A stretch of 28,930 bases of DNA, taken from assembly GCA_964625865.1 (NCBI GenBank), contig CAZVEV010000045.1, positions 1 through 28,930 on the forward strand, given 5' to 3'. Both the position numbers and the translations under genes were made by a program. Under the pieces are notes generated by a model, which was not told the origin of the DNA, made no database searches, and was given only the letters and a program-made list of their open reading frames with translations. The DNA is from CAZVEV01 sp964625865. GTDB taxonomy: Bacteria > Planctomycetota > Phycisphaerae > SM23-33. How positions within the stretch are numbered: the stretch's first letter is position 1; each line of letters starts with the position of its first letter. Positions 15,301 to 22,860 of the stretch are shown here, in pieces.

Positions 15301-17073
15301 GCGCAAGGTCAGCAGGACTTTCGCACCGGTCAACCGGCTGTGCAGTTCGCCTTCGAGCGTCTGGCCGGCCCGGTATTCGCGCTTGGAAGTCTTGAGCACC
15401 AGCGTACGGTCCTCCTGGCCGAGTACGGTGCAGGAGGCCTTGCGCCGCAGTCGCGTGCCGTCGGCCAGTTGCGTCACGGCCACCAGGTCGTACGTGCCGG
15501 GCGCCTCCAGCGTCACCGTGACCTTGCCGCCCTCGACGGCCGTCGCGGTCACCATCTCGCCGTTGCTCGCCGCCGGGCGGCTGTGCGTGATCCAGCCCGG
15601 ATACAGCGCCCGCGAACTGCTGATGTGGCGCCCGCGCCAGTACCGCTGGTTCCATCCGCGGTAGTGTCCCGCCGCGTTGATGCGGTTGCCGTACCATCCG
15701 TTCAGCAGATATGGCGAGTACGTGACGGCCTGCGAGCCGGTGGTCCGCATGACCACCAGCGAGGTGTTTCGCGGCAGGGGGTGGGAGTTGCCCTGCTCGT
15801 TCAGGGCGATGGTTATCGGCACCTGTTCGCCGACGACGAAGACGCGTTTGGGCACGGTCACGGCGAGCGTCTGCCCGTCCTTGGTCGCCGCGTCCAGGGC
15901 AATCGTCTTGGTCGCGCGCTGCTCGCGGTCGTTCTCGTCTATCAGCACGCCCTCGACCTGTACCACGCACCGGCCTTCCAGCCAGGCGTTCTTGAGCTTC
16001 AGCTCGTGCTCGCCCGCCGTCTTGCCGTCCAGCGGGACCTTGCCGGAAACCTGCGCCAGAAGCGTCGCCCCCGTCCGCGGCCAGACGCCTTCGTACGTCC
16101 AGCGGTACAGTTGCTCTTCGGTCAGGTTCTCGACCTCAGGCAGGCCCGTGACGGGCGTCTCGTGACGGTAGGCGAATTCGTCGGCATCCAACGTGTGGGC
16201 CGCCTCGGACACGCCGCGATGGAAGACCTTCGCGATAAACTGCACGCGCTGGGCGGGCACGGGCTTGTTCAGGAAGTCGCGTGCCTCGAACGTCAGACGC
16301 AGCGACCCGTCGGCCCGCTTGCCGGTGATCTGAAGGCGGACCTTGGCCTTGCGGAACTCGGCGAGCTTGACCGTCGCCTCGCCCGCGTAGCCGGGAATCG
16401 TCAGCGTGTAGTCGTCCAGGGCGTCTTCGCCCATGAAGCGGTACTCGCCGGTGACCCGGCCGAATGCGTCGGACGTCAGCTTGAGCTTGCTCGCAACGGT
16501 CTTCTTCTGCTTCGAACGGATGACGACCTCGACGGGGGTATCGGCGATGGGGGTAAACAGCCCGCCGCCGTCGAGCGTGCGGAGGAAGCCGGCGAACTGG
16601 AGTTTGTGGCCGGGCCGGTAGACGGTGCGGTCGACGACGAAGAAGACCGACGGTTTGTGCTTGGCGGGCGGCCCGACGCGCACCTTGCCGCTCAGTTCGC
16701 CAAGTTCAAATGACACCGGCGTGTCCTTGTCCACCGTGTAATGCCACGTGAACGTGTTGTCGCGTTTGACGACGACGGTCTGGTGGACCGCGCCGGCGTC
16801 GACGGTGACCTGCCGCCCCGCGTAGGACACGGCGCCGCTGATCCACCCGAGGACCTTCTTCTCGTCGACGGCCAGCGTCAGCGCCGTGGTGTTCGTCGCG
16901 GGGGTCGTCTTGACGAACAGCGGCGTCAGCGCGCGAACTTTCCGCGGCGCGCCCGTGCTGTGGGCGGGGCCGACAACCACGCCGATCAGCATGGCCGCGA
17001 CCACCATCACCGCCATCGCCCCAACCGCCGCACCGAATCTGTGACGCTTTACCCAATGTCCGAAACGTGCCAT
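12307..17073 (-). CDS. Bacterial alpha-2-macroglobulin with intact thioester motif
   Basis: This 1588-aa protein starts with a basic N-terminus and one hydrophobic segment (about 14-35) without a lipobox Cys, so it is probably a membrane-anchored periplasmic protein. An MG2-type domain shows DRTVYRPGH (148-156). The A2M domain lies near 900-945 (DFSDSAFWNAAVRTDGRGEA). The thioester motif is GCAEQ (Cys1118-Gln1121), followed by a helical thioester domain with RSDGGWGWNGNG. The family traps proteases: cleavage of a bait segment exposes the thioester, which couples to the attacker. A Met/Ser-rich linker (MYSMSANSMHSVSGQSF) just before the A2M domain is a possible bait. GGGAG precedes the ATG. 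No pbpC, its usual E. coli partner, is adjacent; a two-component pair lies downstream instead. Confidence 0.92.
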   Translation of the reverse strand: MARFGHWVKRHRFGAAVGAMAVMVVAAMLIGVVVGPAHSTGAPRKVRALTPLFVKTTPATNTTALTLAVDEKKVLGWISGAVSYAGRQVTVDAGAVHQTVVVKRDNTFTWHYTVDKDTPVSFELGELSGKVRVGPPAKHKPSVFFVVDRTVYRPGHKLQFAGFLRTLDGGGLFTPIADTPVEVVIRSKQKKTVASKLKLTSDAFGRVTGEYRFMGEDALDDYTLTIPGYAGEATVKLAEFRKAKVRLQITGKRADGSLRLTFEARDFLNKPVPAQRVQFIAKVFHRGVSEAAHTLDADEFAYRHETPVTGLPEVENLTEEQLYRWTYEGVWPRTGATLLAQVSGKVPLDGKTAGEHELKLKNAWLEGRCVVQVEGVLIDENDREQRATKTIALDAATKDGQTLAVTVPKRVFVVGEQVPITIALNEQGNSHPLPRNTSLVVMRTTGSQAVTYSPYLLNGWYGNRINAAGHYRGWNQRYWRGRHISSSRALYPGWITHSRPAASNGEMVTATAVEGGKVTVTLEAPGTYDLVAVTQLADGTRLRRKASCTVLGQEDRTLVLKTSKREYRAGQTLEGELHSRLTGAKVLLTLRDSRGIRLWRTMDVPNSARRFSMHLPFDLNYGCSLVAQYTGKEGQIYTAHRTVRVVPADRMLDITTTVPETIEPGKDVTLKIKVNRHRPVDLVVSVYDQSLLGIAADKSVNIRNFYLADERAFASASRDILRRTLGDVTVQELVDRAKKIVADDPKGPQAALAQQVVNSWNRRYVYSHQLSLLLQFAGLPCRSLNYYSGWYCYINNHKGAKNNLVDILTHTQSGWTLTHRYCNDLLVIAETHPSYRGRLHFGQAYYRGGWGNSRGATRGDSMYSMSANSMHSVSGQSFISHMPAAAPIAHLMPDTAAGDVSVRRDFSDSAFWNAAVRTDGRGEATVNFKLPDSLTNWRVVVTAITDDMHVGQKIDRFRTYKPIMIWPMIPRVFTEGDEVRLFARVHNRTDGEKVIRVKLKVDNGKIAGRDTVSVRVGPKDSEAVYWTYRPGAAGYTQLLMSAESDAGSDASLKRMPVVPACSVEQLITAAGFCVDPAKFTVPPEVDLRGAKLEVTLVPSLAADMVDSLDYLVTYPHGCAEQTMSRFVPAVKVAGMLKTVGIKAPRLEGKLPHYVRVGIKKLINYQRSDGGWGWNGNGRTHEMMTPYVMYGLLEAEAAGYTLPNETAITRGLTRLRQFIDRMGEKQAADRIYCMYVYSMRKSMEDKWWQFIAAQDDKNALSDYATAMALEMAVRGKKTALAKSLVGKLRKRAVVSGDEVNWTTAKFTKWGDDPHEITAAVLKALVAVDANDPLVPGVLSYFASTKRGKRWNSTKDTAMILFAMCDYLAAKDMPLKANASVRLAVNGGQDRTVEMTGGLMKKIVIPGEKLRGKDNTVRFTKADAGTMYRLVFRYRKIDRDVGPFQSGVKVTRTLHLLDASGKELREIKPGDTVPRGSYIRSRVDVRRLNRSRMNYVLVESPKPSCAEIVPVDDKRFARAVGSTSYVLREDKTHAVLYHHEQTGSQIVDQAVFYAELAGEYTIPPAYAELMYKTTVRGHSGTFRFKVTEEG

Positions 17074-17240
17074 CGTTCCGCTCCCTATGCTAACACCTGT
17101 CCCAAGTCCCGGCCGCGGGCCGACCCCGCCGCCTCACTGGTATTAGACGTCACACCCCGCCCGCCGGAACGTAAAAGGTCTGTAACAACGGTCCCCATGT
17201 CCTCCCTCCCACGTTCAGCGACGGTCAATGCTGCTGCCTC

Positions 17241-17363
17241 CTCCACGTTTAGCGGCGGGGCTTGCCCCGCGTGCGGCGTCGGTTCCGACGCCGAAGAGCA
17301 ACCGCCCGCGCTACGTGAGTCCGACGGAAACACGGCGAGAAAGCTCGCCCGCTAAACGTGGAG
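17241..17363. repeat. Multi-hairpin element with perfect 15-bp outer arms
   Basis: Outer arms CTCCACGTTTAGCGG (17241-17255) and its exact complement (17349-17363) enclose three hairpins: GCGGGGC-TT-GCCCCGC (17255-17270), GGCGTCGG-TT-CCGACGCC (17275-17292) and GGCGAG-AAAG-CTCGCC (17334-17349). The element fills much of the 350-bp divergent spacer between the alpha-2-macroglobulin gene (-) and tadA (+). I see no gene in the spacer and no convincing promoter for either neighbour. Confidence 0.7.
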
Positions 17364-17425
17364 AAAACGACATGTTCACTCCGTATGATCTCCGTCCGTA
17401 GCATTTGCCTCAACGCCGCGGTACG

Positions 17426-17911
17426 ATGCGTCGGATGCAGGATGCACAGGGTCAGTATGAGGCGGCGATGGACGAGGCCATCGCCCAGGCGCGGGCGGCC
17501 GAGGCGCTCGGCGACGTGCCGGTCGGGGCGGTGGTCCTCAAAGACGGCAAGATCATCGCCCGCGCGCACAACCGGCGGATCATCGACGCGGACCCCACCG
17601 CCCACGCCGAGATGCTCGCGATCCGCGCCGCAGCGGAGGCCGTCGGCGACTGGCGACTGGGCGGCTGTACGCTGGTGGTGACCCTCGAGCCCTGCTGCAT
17701 GTGTGCCGGCGCGATCGTGCTGGCCCGGATCGACCGCGTGGTGTATGGCGCGTCGGACCCGAAAGCCGGCGCCGTGCGAACGCTGTATGCCCTCTGCGAC
17801 GACGACCGCCTGAACCACCAGGTCGAGATCGTCTCCGGCCTCCGCGCCGAGTCCTGCTCCCGCCTGCTGACCGACTTCTTCCGCGCCCAGCGCGCGATGG
17901 GGAAGAAGTAA
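17426..17911 (+). CDS. tadA: tRNA-specific adenosine deaminase TadA
   Basis: The cytidine/deoxycytidylate deaminase fold is clear: HAE (His60, Glu62) and PCCMC (Cys90, Cys93) supply the zinc ligands and the catalytic Glu. VPVGAVVL, ahead of the HAE motif, and ARIDRVVYGASDPKAGAV, after PCxxC, are typical of TadA. The enzyme converts A34 to inosine in tRNA-Arg(ACG), allowing wobble decoding, and is normally essential. At 161 aa it has the usual length. The start is uncertain: ATG 17426 or ATG 17435, both without a strong ribosome binding site. It converges on the basic single-TM protein gene with only 18 bp between stops and no obvious terminator there. Confidence 0.93.
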   Translation: MRRMQDAQGQYEAAMDEAIAQARAAEALGDVPVGAVVLKDGKIIARAHNRRIIDADPTAHAEMLAIRAAAEAVGDWRLGGCTLVVTLEPCCMCAGAIVLARIDRVVYGASDPKAGAVRTLYALCDDDRLNHQVEIVSGLRAESCSRLLTDFFRAQRAMGKK

Positions 17912-17929
17912 ATCCCGAGCGCCGACCCG

Positions 17930-18505
17930 CTATTCGTCCCACATCTGCTTGTCGTCGCGCAGGGCTTTGGGGGGGGAGAAGATCTCGTGGTAGAGCATGG
18001 CGCGCCGGGCGGCCTGTCGGGACGAGAGGTTCACGTGCAGGCTGCCGTCAGCCGTCTGCTTGTCGTCTGCGTGCTGAAGCTTGCCCACGTGGGCCGACCC
18101 GACGTGCCGGTCGGCGACGGCCGTCTTGGCCCGCTTGCGTCGAATGGTGGCCTTGGTTCTGACCGTCTTCGCCCTGGCCGGCGGCTTGGGCTTGGGCTTG
18201 ACCTGCTCAAGCGTCTGGACCTGCACCGGCTGCAGGAAGGGCTTGGGCTGGCGCTGGCGCCCGGCCGCGGGCTGGGCGGGCTGGCGCTGGGCGGGCTTAG
18301 CCTGCTGGGCCTGCTCCCGCGCCTCACGCCGCTCGCGCCGGCGCCGGCGGGCGGCCTCCTGCTCTTGCTTCTCCTGCTTGGCCTTGTTGGCCTTCTGGAT
18401 CAGCCCGCTGACGATGCTGATCACCACGAAGGCCAGGATCACCAGTATCTCGATGGCGTCGCCGGCATCACCGGCGGCCAGCGGTATTAGCAGGGTGTCG
18501 ATCAT
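17930..18505 (-). CDS. Basic single-TM protein linked to floA, function unknown
   Basis: Residues about 18-38 form one TM segment (ILVILAFVVISIVSGLI). A cytoplasmic region very rich in Lys, Arg, Gln, Ala and Pro follows (probably coiled, then disordered), and then a more conserved-looking C-terminus, RRAMLYHEIFSPPKALRD. I know similar short C-terminal motifs (EIxxPPxALR) in proteins beside NfeD/FloA genes, but no function. The gene starts 10 bp after the floA stop, so it is the last gene of the NfeD/FloA cluster. The basic linker could bind anionic lipid or nucleic acid; that is inference. B. subtilis yqfB holds the comparable position but shows no similarity that I can see. Confidence 0.75.
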   Translation of the reverse strand: MIDTLLIPLAAGDAGDAIEILVILAFVVISIVSGLIQKANKAKQEKQEQEAARRRRRERREAREQAQQAKPAQRQPAQPAAGRQRQPKPFLQPVQVQTLEQVKPKPKPPARAKTVRTKATIRRKRAKTAVADRHVGSAHVGKLQHADDKQTADGSLHVNLSSRQAARRAMLYHEIFSPPKALRDDKQMWDE

Positions 18506-18515
18506 GGTCGGCTCG

Positions 18516-19553
18516 CTATTTCTTCGGCGCCTGTCCGCCCGGGCCGCCGATGTTCTCGCGCATGGTGGTGTCGGCCTGCACGTTCTTCATGCGGTAGTAG
18601 TCCATGATCCCCAGGTGCCCGCTGCGGAACGCCTCGGCCATCGCCTTGGGAATCTCCGCCTCGGCCAGTACGACCTTCGCGCGGTTCTCGCGGACCATCG
18701 CCTGCATTTCCTGCTCGCGTGCCATCGCCATCGCGCGGCGCTTTTCGGCCTCGGCTTGGAAACGACGCTTGTCCGCCTCGGCCTGGTCGGCCTGCAACTT
18801 CGCGCCGATGTTGTCGCCAACGTCGACGTCGGCAATGTCGATCGAGAGGATCTCGAAGGCCGTCCCGGCGTCGAGGCCCTTGGCGAGGACCTGCTTGGAG
18901 ATGTTGTCGGGATTCTCGAGCACGCTCTTGTAGCTGTCGCTCGAACCGATGGTCGTGACGATGCCCTCGCCCACACGGGCGATGATCGTCTCCTCGCCAG
19001 CCCCGCCGACCAGGCGGTTGATGTTCGCCCGGACGGTGACGCGGGCCTTGGCCTTGACCTGGATGCCGTCCTTGGCCACCGCGTCGATGGTCATCTTCCC
19101 GCTGGCGGGATTCGGACAGTCGATGACCTTGGGATTGACCGAGGTCTGGACCGCGTCGAGGATGTCGCGGCCGGCCAGGTCGATCGCCGTGCCCGTCTGC
19201 CATGTCAACTCGATGTTCGCGCGGTTGGCGGCGATCAGGGCCCGCACCACGTTGACGGGCCTGCCACCCGCGAGGTAGTGGTTTTCCAGCTCAGCCGTCG
19301 AGGCCGTCAGGCCCGCGCGGACGGCCTGGATCTTCGACAGCACGATCACCTGCGGGCTGACCTTCCTCAGCCGCATGCCGATCAGCTCGAAAATCCCCAC
19401 GCCCGCCCCGGCTGACAAGGCCTGGATCCACAGGCCGAAGGTCGGCACGATCAGACCCAGGAAGACCAGCGCCAAGACCACGAGAATACCAATGAGCACC
19501 CACGTGCCCCCGCTCAAGCCGCCTGCCGCCAGCATCATTACACTTGCGATCAT
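18516..19553 (-). CDS. floA: Flotillin-like protein FloA
   Basis: Hydrophobic N-terminal segments (about 4-50) are followed by an SPFH/PHB-type domain and a helical, Ala/Glu-rich region (about 230-320: KLQADQAEADKRRFQAEAEKR and further repeats). The 345-aa length and the stretch IVPTFGLWIQALSAGAGVG fit the FloA (YqfA/UPF0365) family. FloA assembles in membrane microdomains and organises membrane proteins. AAAGGG precedes the ATG. It follows two NfeD genes as in B. subtilis yqeZ-yqfA, but a 143-bp gap and its own promoter (19606-19634) suggest partly independent expression. Confidence 0.93.
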   Translation of the reverse strand: MIASVMMLAAGGLSGGTWVLIGILVVLALVFLGLIVPTFGLWIQALSAGAGVGIFELIGMRLRKVSPQVIVLSKIQAVRAGLTASTAELENHYLAGGRPVNVVRALIAANRANIELTWQTGTAIDLAGRDILDAVQTSVNPKVIDCPNPASGKMTIDAVAKDGIQVKAKARVTVRANINRLVGGAGEETIIARVGEGIVTTIGSSDSYKSVLENPDNISKQVLAKGLDAGTAFEILSIDIADVDVGDNIGAKLQADQAEADKRRFQAEAEKRRAMAMAREQEMQAMVRENRAKVVLAEAEIPKAMAEAFRSGHLGIMDYYRMKNVQADTTMRENIGGPGGQAPKK

Positions 19554-19605
19554 TCGTTTGCCCTTTCGTTCATGTGTGAGTCATATCGTTAATGTACGCG
19601 TCATT

Positions 19606-19634
19606 CTTATACCGCGCCGCCGGAGGAATGACAA
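19606..19634 (-). promoter_or_regulatory. Sigma70-type promoter of floA
   Basis: On the minus strand TTGTCA (19629-19634) and TATAAG (19606-19611) are 17 bp apart, each five of six to consensus. Transcription would start near 19599, 46 nt before the floA ATG. Confidence 0.55.
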
Positions 19635-19696
19635 CGCGACACGGGCGCGGCGCCGTGCGTTGTCGAACGACGAGCGCTCGTCGTTTCACGACCGGT

Positions 19697-20203
19697 TCAG
19701 GCGTCGTCGGACGCGATCTCGCGAACGACCACTTCCGTGCCCGTGGCGCTGACGACGCGGACGTCCGCGCCGGCGTCGATCATCGTACTCTCGGCCCGCG
19801 CCTCGATGCGCTGCGTGCCGATCTTGACCTTCCCCACCGGCCGCAGGTCCGTGGCGGCCGTGCCCTTGGCGCCGATGAGTTTTTCCAGTCCGGCGGCGGC
19901 GGGGGTCCCCTCGCCCGCGGTGTCCTGGCGGGCCTTGCCCAGGAAGACCATCTGCCCGAGCTTCGAGGAGGGCAGCCACTTGCGGAGCACGACGAGGTAG
20001 ACAATCGTCAGCGGGACCAGGGACACCAGCAGGACCCAGCCGAATGCGGTGGCGATGGTGAAGGCGGCCCAGACCGCCCCGACCAGCGCCCCGATGCCCA
20101 TGATGGCGAGCAGGCCCAGCGAGGGGGTGAGGATCTCCAGCAGGAACAGGACCATGGCCATCAGGATCAGTGCGACGATAAGCAGGATCGTACCGGTCAT
20201 CAT
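19697..20203 (-). CDS. Short NfeD-family membrane protein
   Basis: Three hydrophobic segments (about 4-75) precede a C-terminal OB-fold of the NfeD type (about 110-165: RPVGKVKIG, then VVSATGTEVVVREI). There is no protease domain, so this is the short (NfeD1b-like) class, which is normally found beside FloA and is thought to work with it in membrane quality control. Its ATG overlaps the TGA of the long NfeD gene (ATGA), with GAGGAGG just upstream, indicating translational coupling. 168 aa is typical of the short class. A second ATG at 20200 is an alternative start. Confidence 0.9.
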   Translation of the reverse strand: MMTGTILLIVALILMAMVLFLLEILTPSLGLLAIMGIGALVGAVWAAFTIATAFGWVLLVSLVPLTIVYLVVLRKWLPSSKLGQMVFLGKARQDTAGEGTPAAAGLEKLIGAKGTAATDLRPVGKVKIGTQRIEARAESTMIDAGADVRVVSATGTEVVVREIASDDA

Positions 20204-22740
20204 GCCTCCTCGATCTTCTCGACGACGGGGTGGTTGGAGTCCATCCGGAGCACGCGGACGGGCACCCCGGCTTCGATGGGTTCACCTTCGCTGGTCGCGT
20301 CGACCAGGTCATTGCCGAATCGCACCTTGCCCACCGGCCTGCACATGCTCTCGACGACCCCACGGTCGCCCGTGGTGATGCGACGGACGGGCGAATGCTC
20401 GGTCACCGGCGCCGCGGGGGCGATGACCTTCGCTTCGGCAAGACAGAGACGATTGGCGAACGGGATCTTGGGCAGGTACCGGGCCAGCAGCGTGCCCAGC
20501 ACGACGGCGCCCACGAAGGCGCAGGCGATGGCGAAGATGCCGTTGGCAAACAGGTCCCAGCCGAGTTCGCCCTGGGGGATAGGCCACTCGCCGGGGGGAT
20601 TGTCCACGAACATCACCAGCAGGCCGACGAAGCAGCAGATGATGCCCGAAATGCCTGCCACGCCGAAGCCGGGAATGACGAAGATCTCCAGGCCGATCAG
20701 GATTATCCCGAGGATGAAGACCGCGATCTCCCACCAGGCGGCCATCCCGATCAGGTACTGGCTGCCGAACAGGATGCTGAAGCAGATCAGCGCCAGCAGG
20801 CCGGGCAGGCCCAGGCCGGGCGTGCGGATCTCCACGTAGATGCCCATGATGCCCAGGAGCATCAGCAGGGACGCGACGGCCGGACTGGTCAGCCAGCCCA
20901 CCAGCGTCTCGGACCACGTGTCGGCCAGCACGATCGGGGGGGTCGTGACGTTGAACTCCTTGAGGATGTTCGCGTAAGGGTCGCCCAGCGGCGCTTCAAT
21001 GAGCGTCGAGACAATGCCCAACTGCACGGCCTCTTGGGGATCCATGGTCAGCAGTTCATCGTCGCCCACCGTCACGTCGACCAGTTCCCAGTCGGCGTTG
21101 GGGTTGGACTCGACGTCCTTGTGCTTGCCCGGAGGGAAGAAGACCTTTCCGCGGAAGTCCTTCTTCAGGACGTAGCGCAGCTCGTCGGTGTGTTTGTGGC
21201 GGACCTTCCAGACTTCGCGGTGGATCGAGACGAGGCTCTCGGCCAGCGCGACGCTGTACCCGCTGCGCTTGGCCGATTCGGCGAACTCCTCGCGGAGGAC
21301 GGTCTCGATCTTCTCGCGTTCGGTGCCCTCGAGCTTTCCGCCCATGAGGATCGGCGCACAGTCGCCGATCTTGCCCACCGGCGTCATGACAATCTCGTCG
21401 CAGGCCAATGCGATCAGCGCCCCGGCCGAGACGCCGCGCGTGCGCACGTAGCAGACGACGTAGATGTCGGACAGGTCATGCTTGATCAGGCGAGCGATGT
21501 CGAGGGCGGCGATCACCCCGCCGCCCCAAGTGTGCATGTCGATGATGACCAACTGGGCCCCGGCGGCGCGGCAGCGGCGCGCCTTGCGGCGCAGGGCCTG
21601 GTAGGTCGTGTCGGTGATGGGTTCGCCCTCGTCCTCGCCGGCCCGCATGGTCAGGATGAAGGCCTTGGTGACCTCGGCGGGCAATGTCGGGAGCGTGCGG
21701 TTGGGCGTGATCTCGGCAAACCAGCCCTCGTCGTCCTCGTCGGTCGGGCTCGGACGGGCGCGGCGGCGGGCGCCGGATTTCGACACGGCGCGACCCGGTG
21801 AGACAGGCTTCGTGCTCGGCCGGCTCGCCGGCGCGGTGGAGGCAAACGGGGTCTTGGGCAGGGCGTCGGTGTCCAGGACAACGGGCTTGCCCTCGACGTT
21901 GTAGAGCTTCAGCAGGTGCGCATACGGCGCCTTGGACTCGGAATCGACGATGTGATCGATCAGGCCGTACTCGGCGGCCTGGGCGGGCAGGAGCGTCAGG
22001 ATGTCTCCCTTGGCCGCCTCCACGCGAAGCAGGGACCAGTCGGCCCGGGGGTTGGACGTCTCTTCGGCCACGCCCGGCGGGATGACCACCTGCCCACGCC
22101 ATTTGCGGGCCTGGACGTATCGCAACTCGCGCGTGGTGTTGTGACGGATCAGCCAGACCTCGCGACTGGGCGAGACGAGTTTCTCCGCCAGCGCCGCGTT
22201 GCGGCCCGTCCGCAGTGCCGATTCGGCCAGGTCCGTACGCGCAATGGACTCGAATCGCTCACGACCCGTGTCCTTGATGTCCTTGTTCCACGTCCACATC
22301 CCGCCGGTGCCGAACTTCCCCACGGGGGTCATGGCAATCTCGTCACAGGCCATCGCCACGAACACGCCCCCCCACAGGGCCCGCGTGCGAACGTAGCAGA
22401 CGATGTGGAGATCGCGCATGTCCGTCTTGAGCATGCGTGAGATGTCCAGGGCCGCACTGGTCGTGCCGAGCGAAACGTCCATGTCCAGAATCACGAGTTG
22501 GGCGGTGTTCTCACGGCAGTACTCGAGCTTCTTGCGGACGGTGCGAAACGTCTGGGGGACGATCTCCGCGCGAAGGGGGATCACGACGGCGCGGGTGATC
22601 CTGGCGGGCAGTGCGGGTCGGGCCTTGGCGGGGGCGAACCAGCCGTCGTCGGTGATCTTCGCGCCGGGGGGCGGAGCCGCGCCGGCCGGGGCGGCGGCCA
22701 GGACGACGAGTAACGCACTGTAAACTGCAAGCCTGTTCAT
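20200..22740 (-). CDS. Long NfeD: tandem ClpP-fold protease domains, first one degenerate
   Basis: A signal peptide (MNRLAVYSALLVVLAAAPAGA) supports ATG 22740 with AGGGGAG upstream, rather than the ATG at 22776. Two homologous ClpP-class domains follow: about 50-290 and about 340-610. Domain 2 has RGVSAGALIALACDEI, with nucleophile Ser438 and a Lys 39 residues later (Lys477), close to the Ser97/Lys138 spacing of the archaeal enzyme PH1510. Domain 1 has RALWGGVFVAMACDEI, with Trp123 in place of Ser and Arg162 in place of Lys, so it should be inactive. Then come several TM segments (about 625-760) and an OB-fold (about 785-840). Long NfeD proteins are membrane serine proteases thought to cleave stomatin/flotillin-type partners; FloA is encoded downstream. 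Confidence 0.93.
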   Translation of the reverse strand: MNRLAVYSALLVVLAAAPAGAAPPPGAKITDDGWFAPAKARPALPARITRAVVIPLRAEIVPQTFRTVRKKLEYCRENTAQLVILDMDVSLGTTSAALDISRMLKTDMRDLHIVCYVRTRALWGGVFVAMACDEIAMTPVGKFGTGGMWTWNKDIKDTGRERFESIARTDLAESALRTGRNAALAEKLVSPSREVWLIRHNTTRELRYVQARKWRGQVVIPPGVAEETSNPRADWSLLRVEAAKGDILTLLPAQAAEYGLIDHIVDSESKAPYAHLLKLYNVEGKPVVLDTDALPKTPFASTAPASRPSTKPVSPGRAVSKSGARRRARPSPTDEDDEGWFAEITPNRTLPTLPAEVTKAFILTMRAGEDEGEPITDTTYQALRRKARRCRAAGAQLVIIDMHTWGGGVIAALDIARLIKHDLSDIYVVCYVRTRGVSAGALIALACDEIVMTPVGKIGDCAPILMGGKLEGTEREKIETVLREEFAESAKRSGYSVALAESLVSIHREVWKVRHKHTDELRYVLKKDFRGKVFFPPGKHKDVESNPNADWELVDVTVGDDELLTMDPQEAVQLGIVSTLIEAPLGDPYANILKEFNVTTPPIVLADTWSETLVGWLTSPAVASLLMLLGIMGIYVEIRTPGLGLPGLLALICFSILFGSQYLIGMAAWWEIAVFILGIILIGLEIFVIPGFGVAGISGIICCFVGLLVMFVDNPPGEWPIPQGELGWDLFANGIFAIACAFVGAVVLGTLLARYLPKIPFANRLCLAEAKVIAPAAPVTEHSPVRRITTGDRGVVESMCRPVGKVRFGNDLVDATSEGEPIEAGVPVRVLRMDSNHPVVEKIEEA

Positions 22741-22784
22741 CGGGTACTCCCCTGGGCACCTGGGGTCGTCATTCAACGCGCCTT

Positions 22785-22813
22785 ATTCTACGCCGCGCCG
22801 ACGGAGCACACAA
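22785..22813 (-). promoter_or_regulatory. Probable promoter of the NfeD gene pair
   Basis: On the minus strand TTGTGT (22808-22813) and TAGAAT (22785-22790) are 17 bp apart. The -10 box is five of six, the -35 only three of six. It lies about 45 bp upstream of the signal-peptide ATG at 22740; a start near 22778 would give a leader of about 38 nt. Confidence 0.4.
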
Positions 22814-22860
22814 CCGCGATCCGCTCGATTCCCCATTCCACGGGGTCCATCGAACCGGGC

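Noticed and set aside
12715..16713. 1332-codon plus-strand frame
   Set aside because: It lies antisense to the alpha-2-macroglobulin, whose MG2, A2M and thioester motifs are all present on the minus strand. Long antisense frames are expected in GC-rich DNA.
17074..17240. Promoter for the alpha-2-macroglobulin gene
   Set aside because: A TAATAC box is present on the minus strand, but no -35-like hexamer lies at 16-18 bp (the best candidate is 23 bp away).
22740..22776. Earlier ATG start for the long NfeD at 22776
   Set aside because: The extra 12 residues would precede a clean signal peptide, while AGGGGAG sits right before the ATG at 22740.
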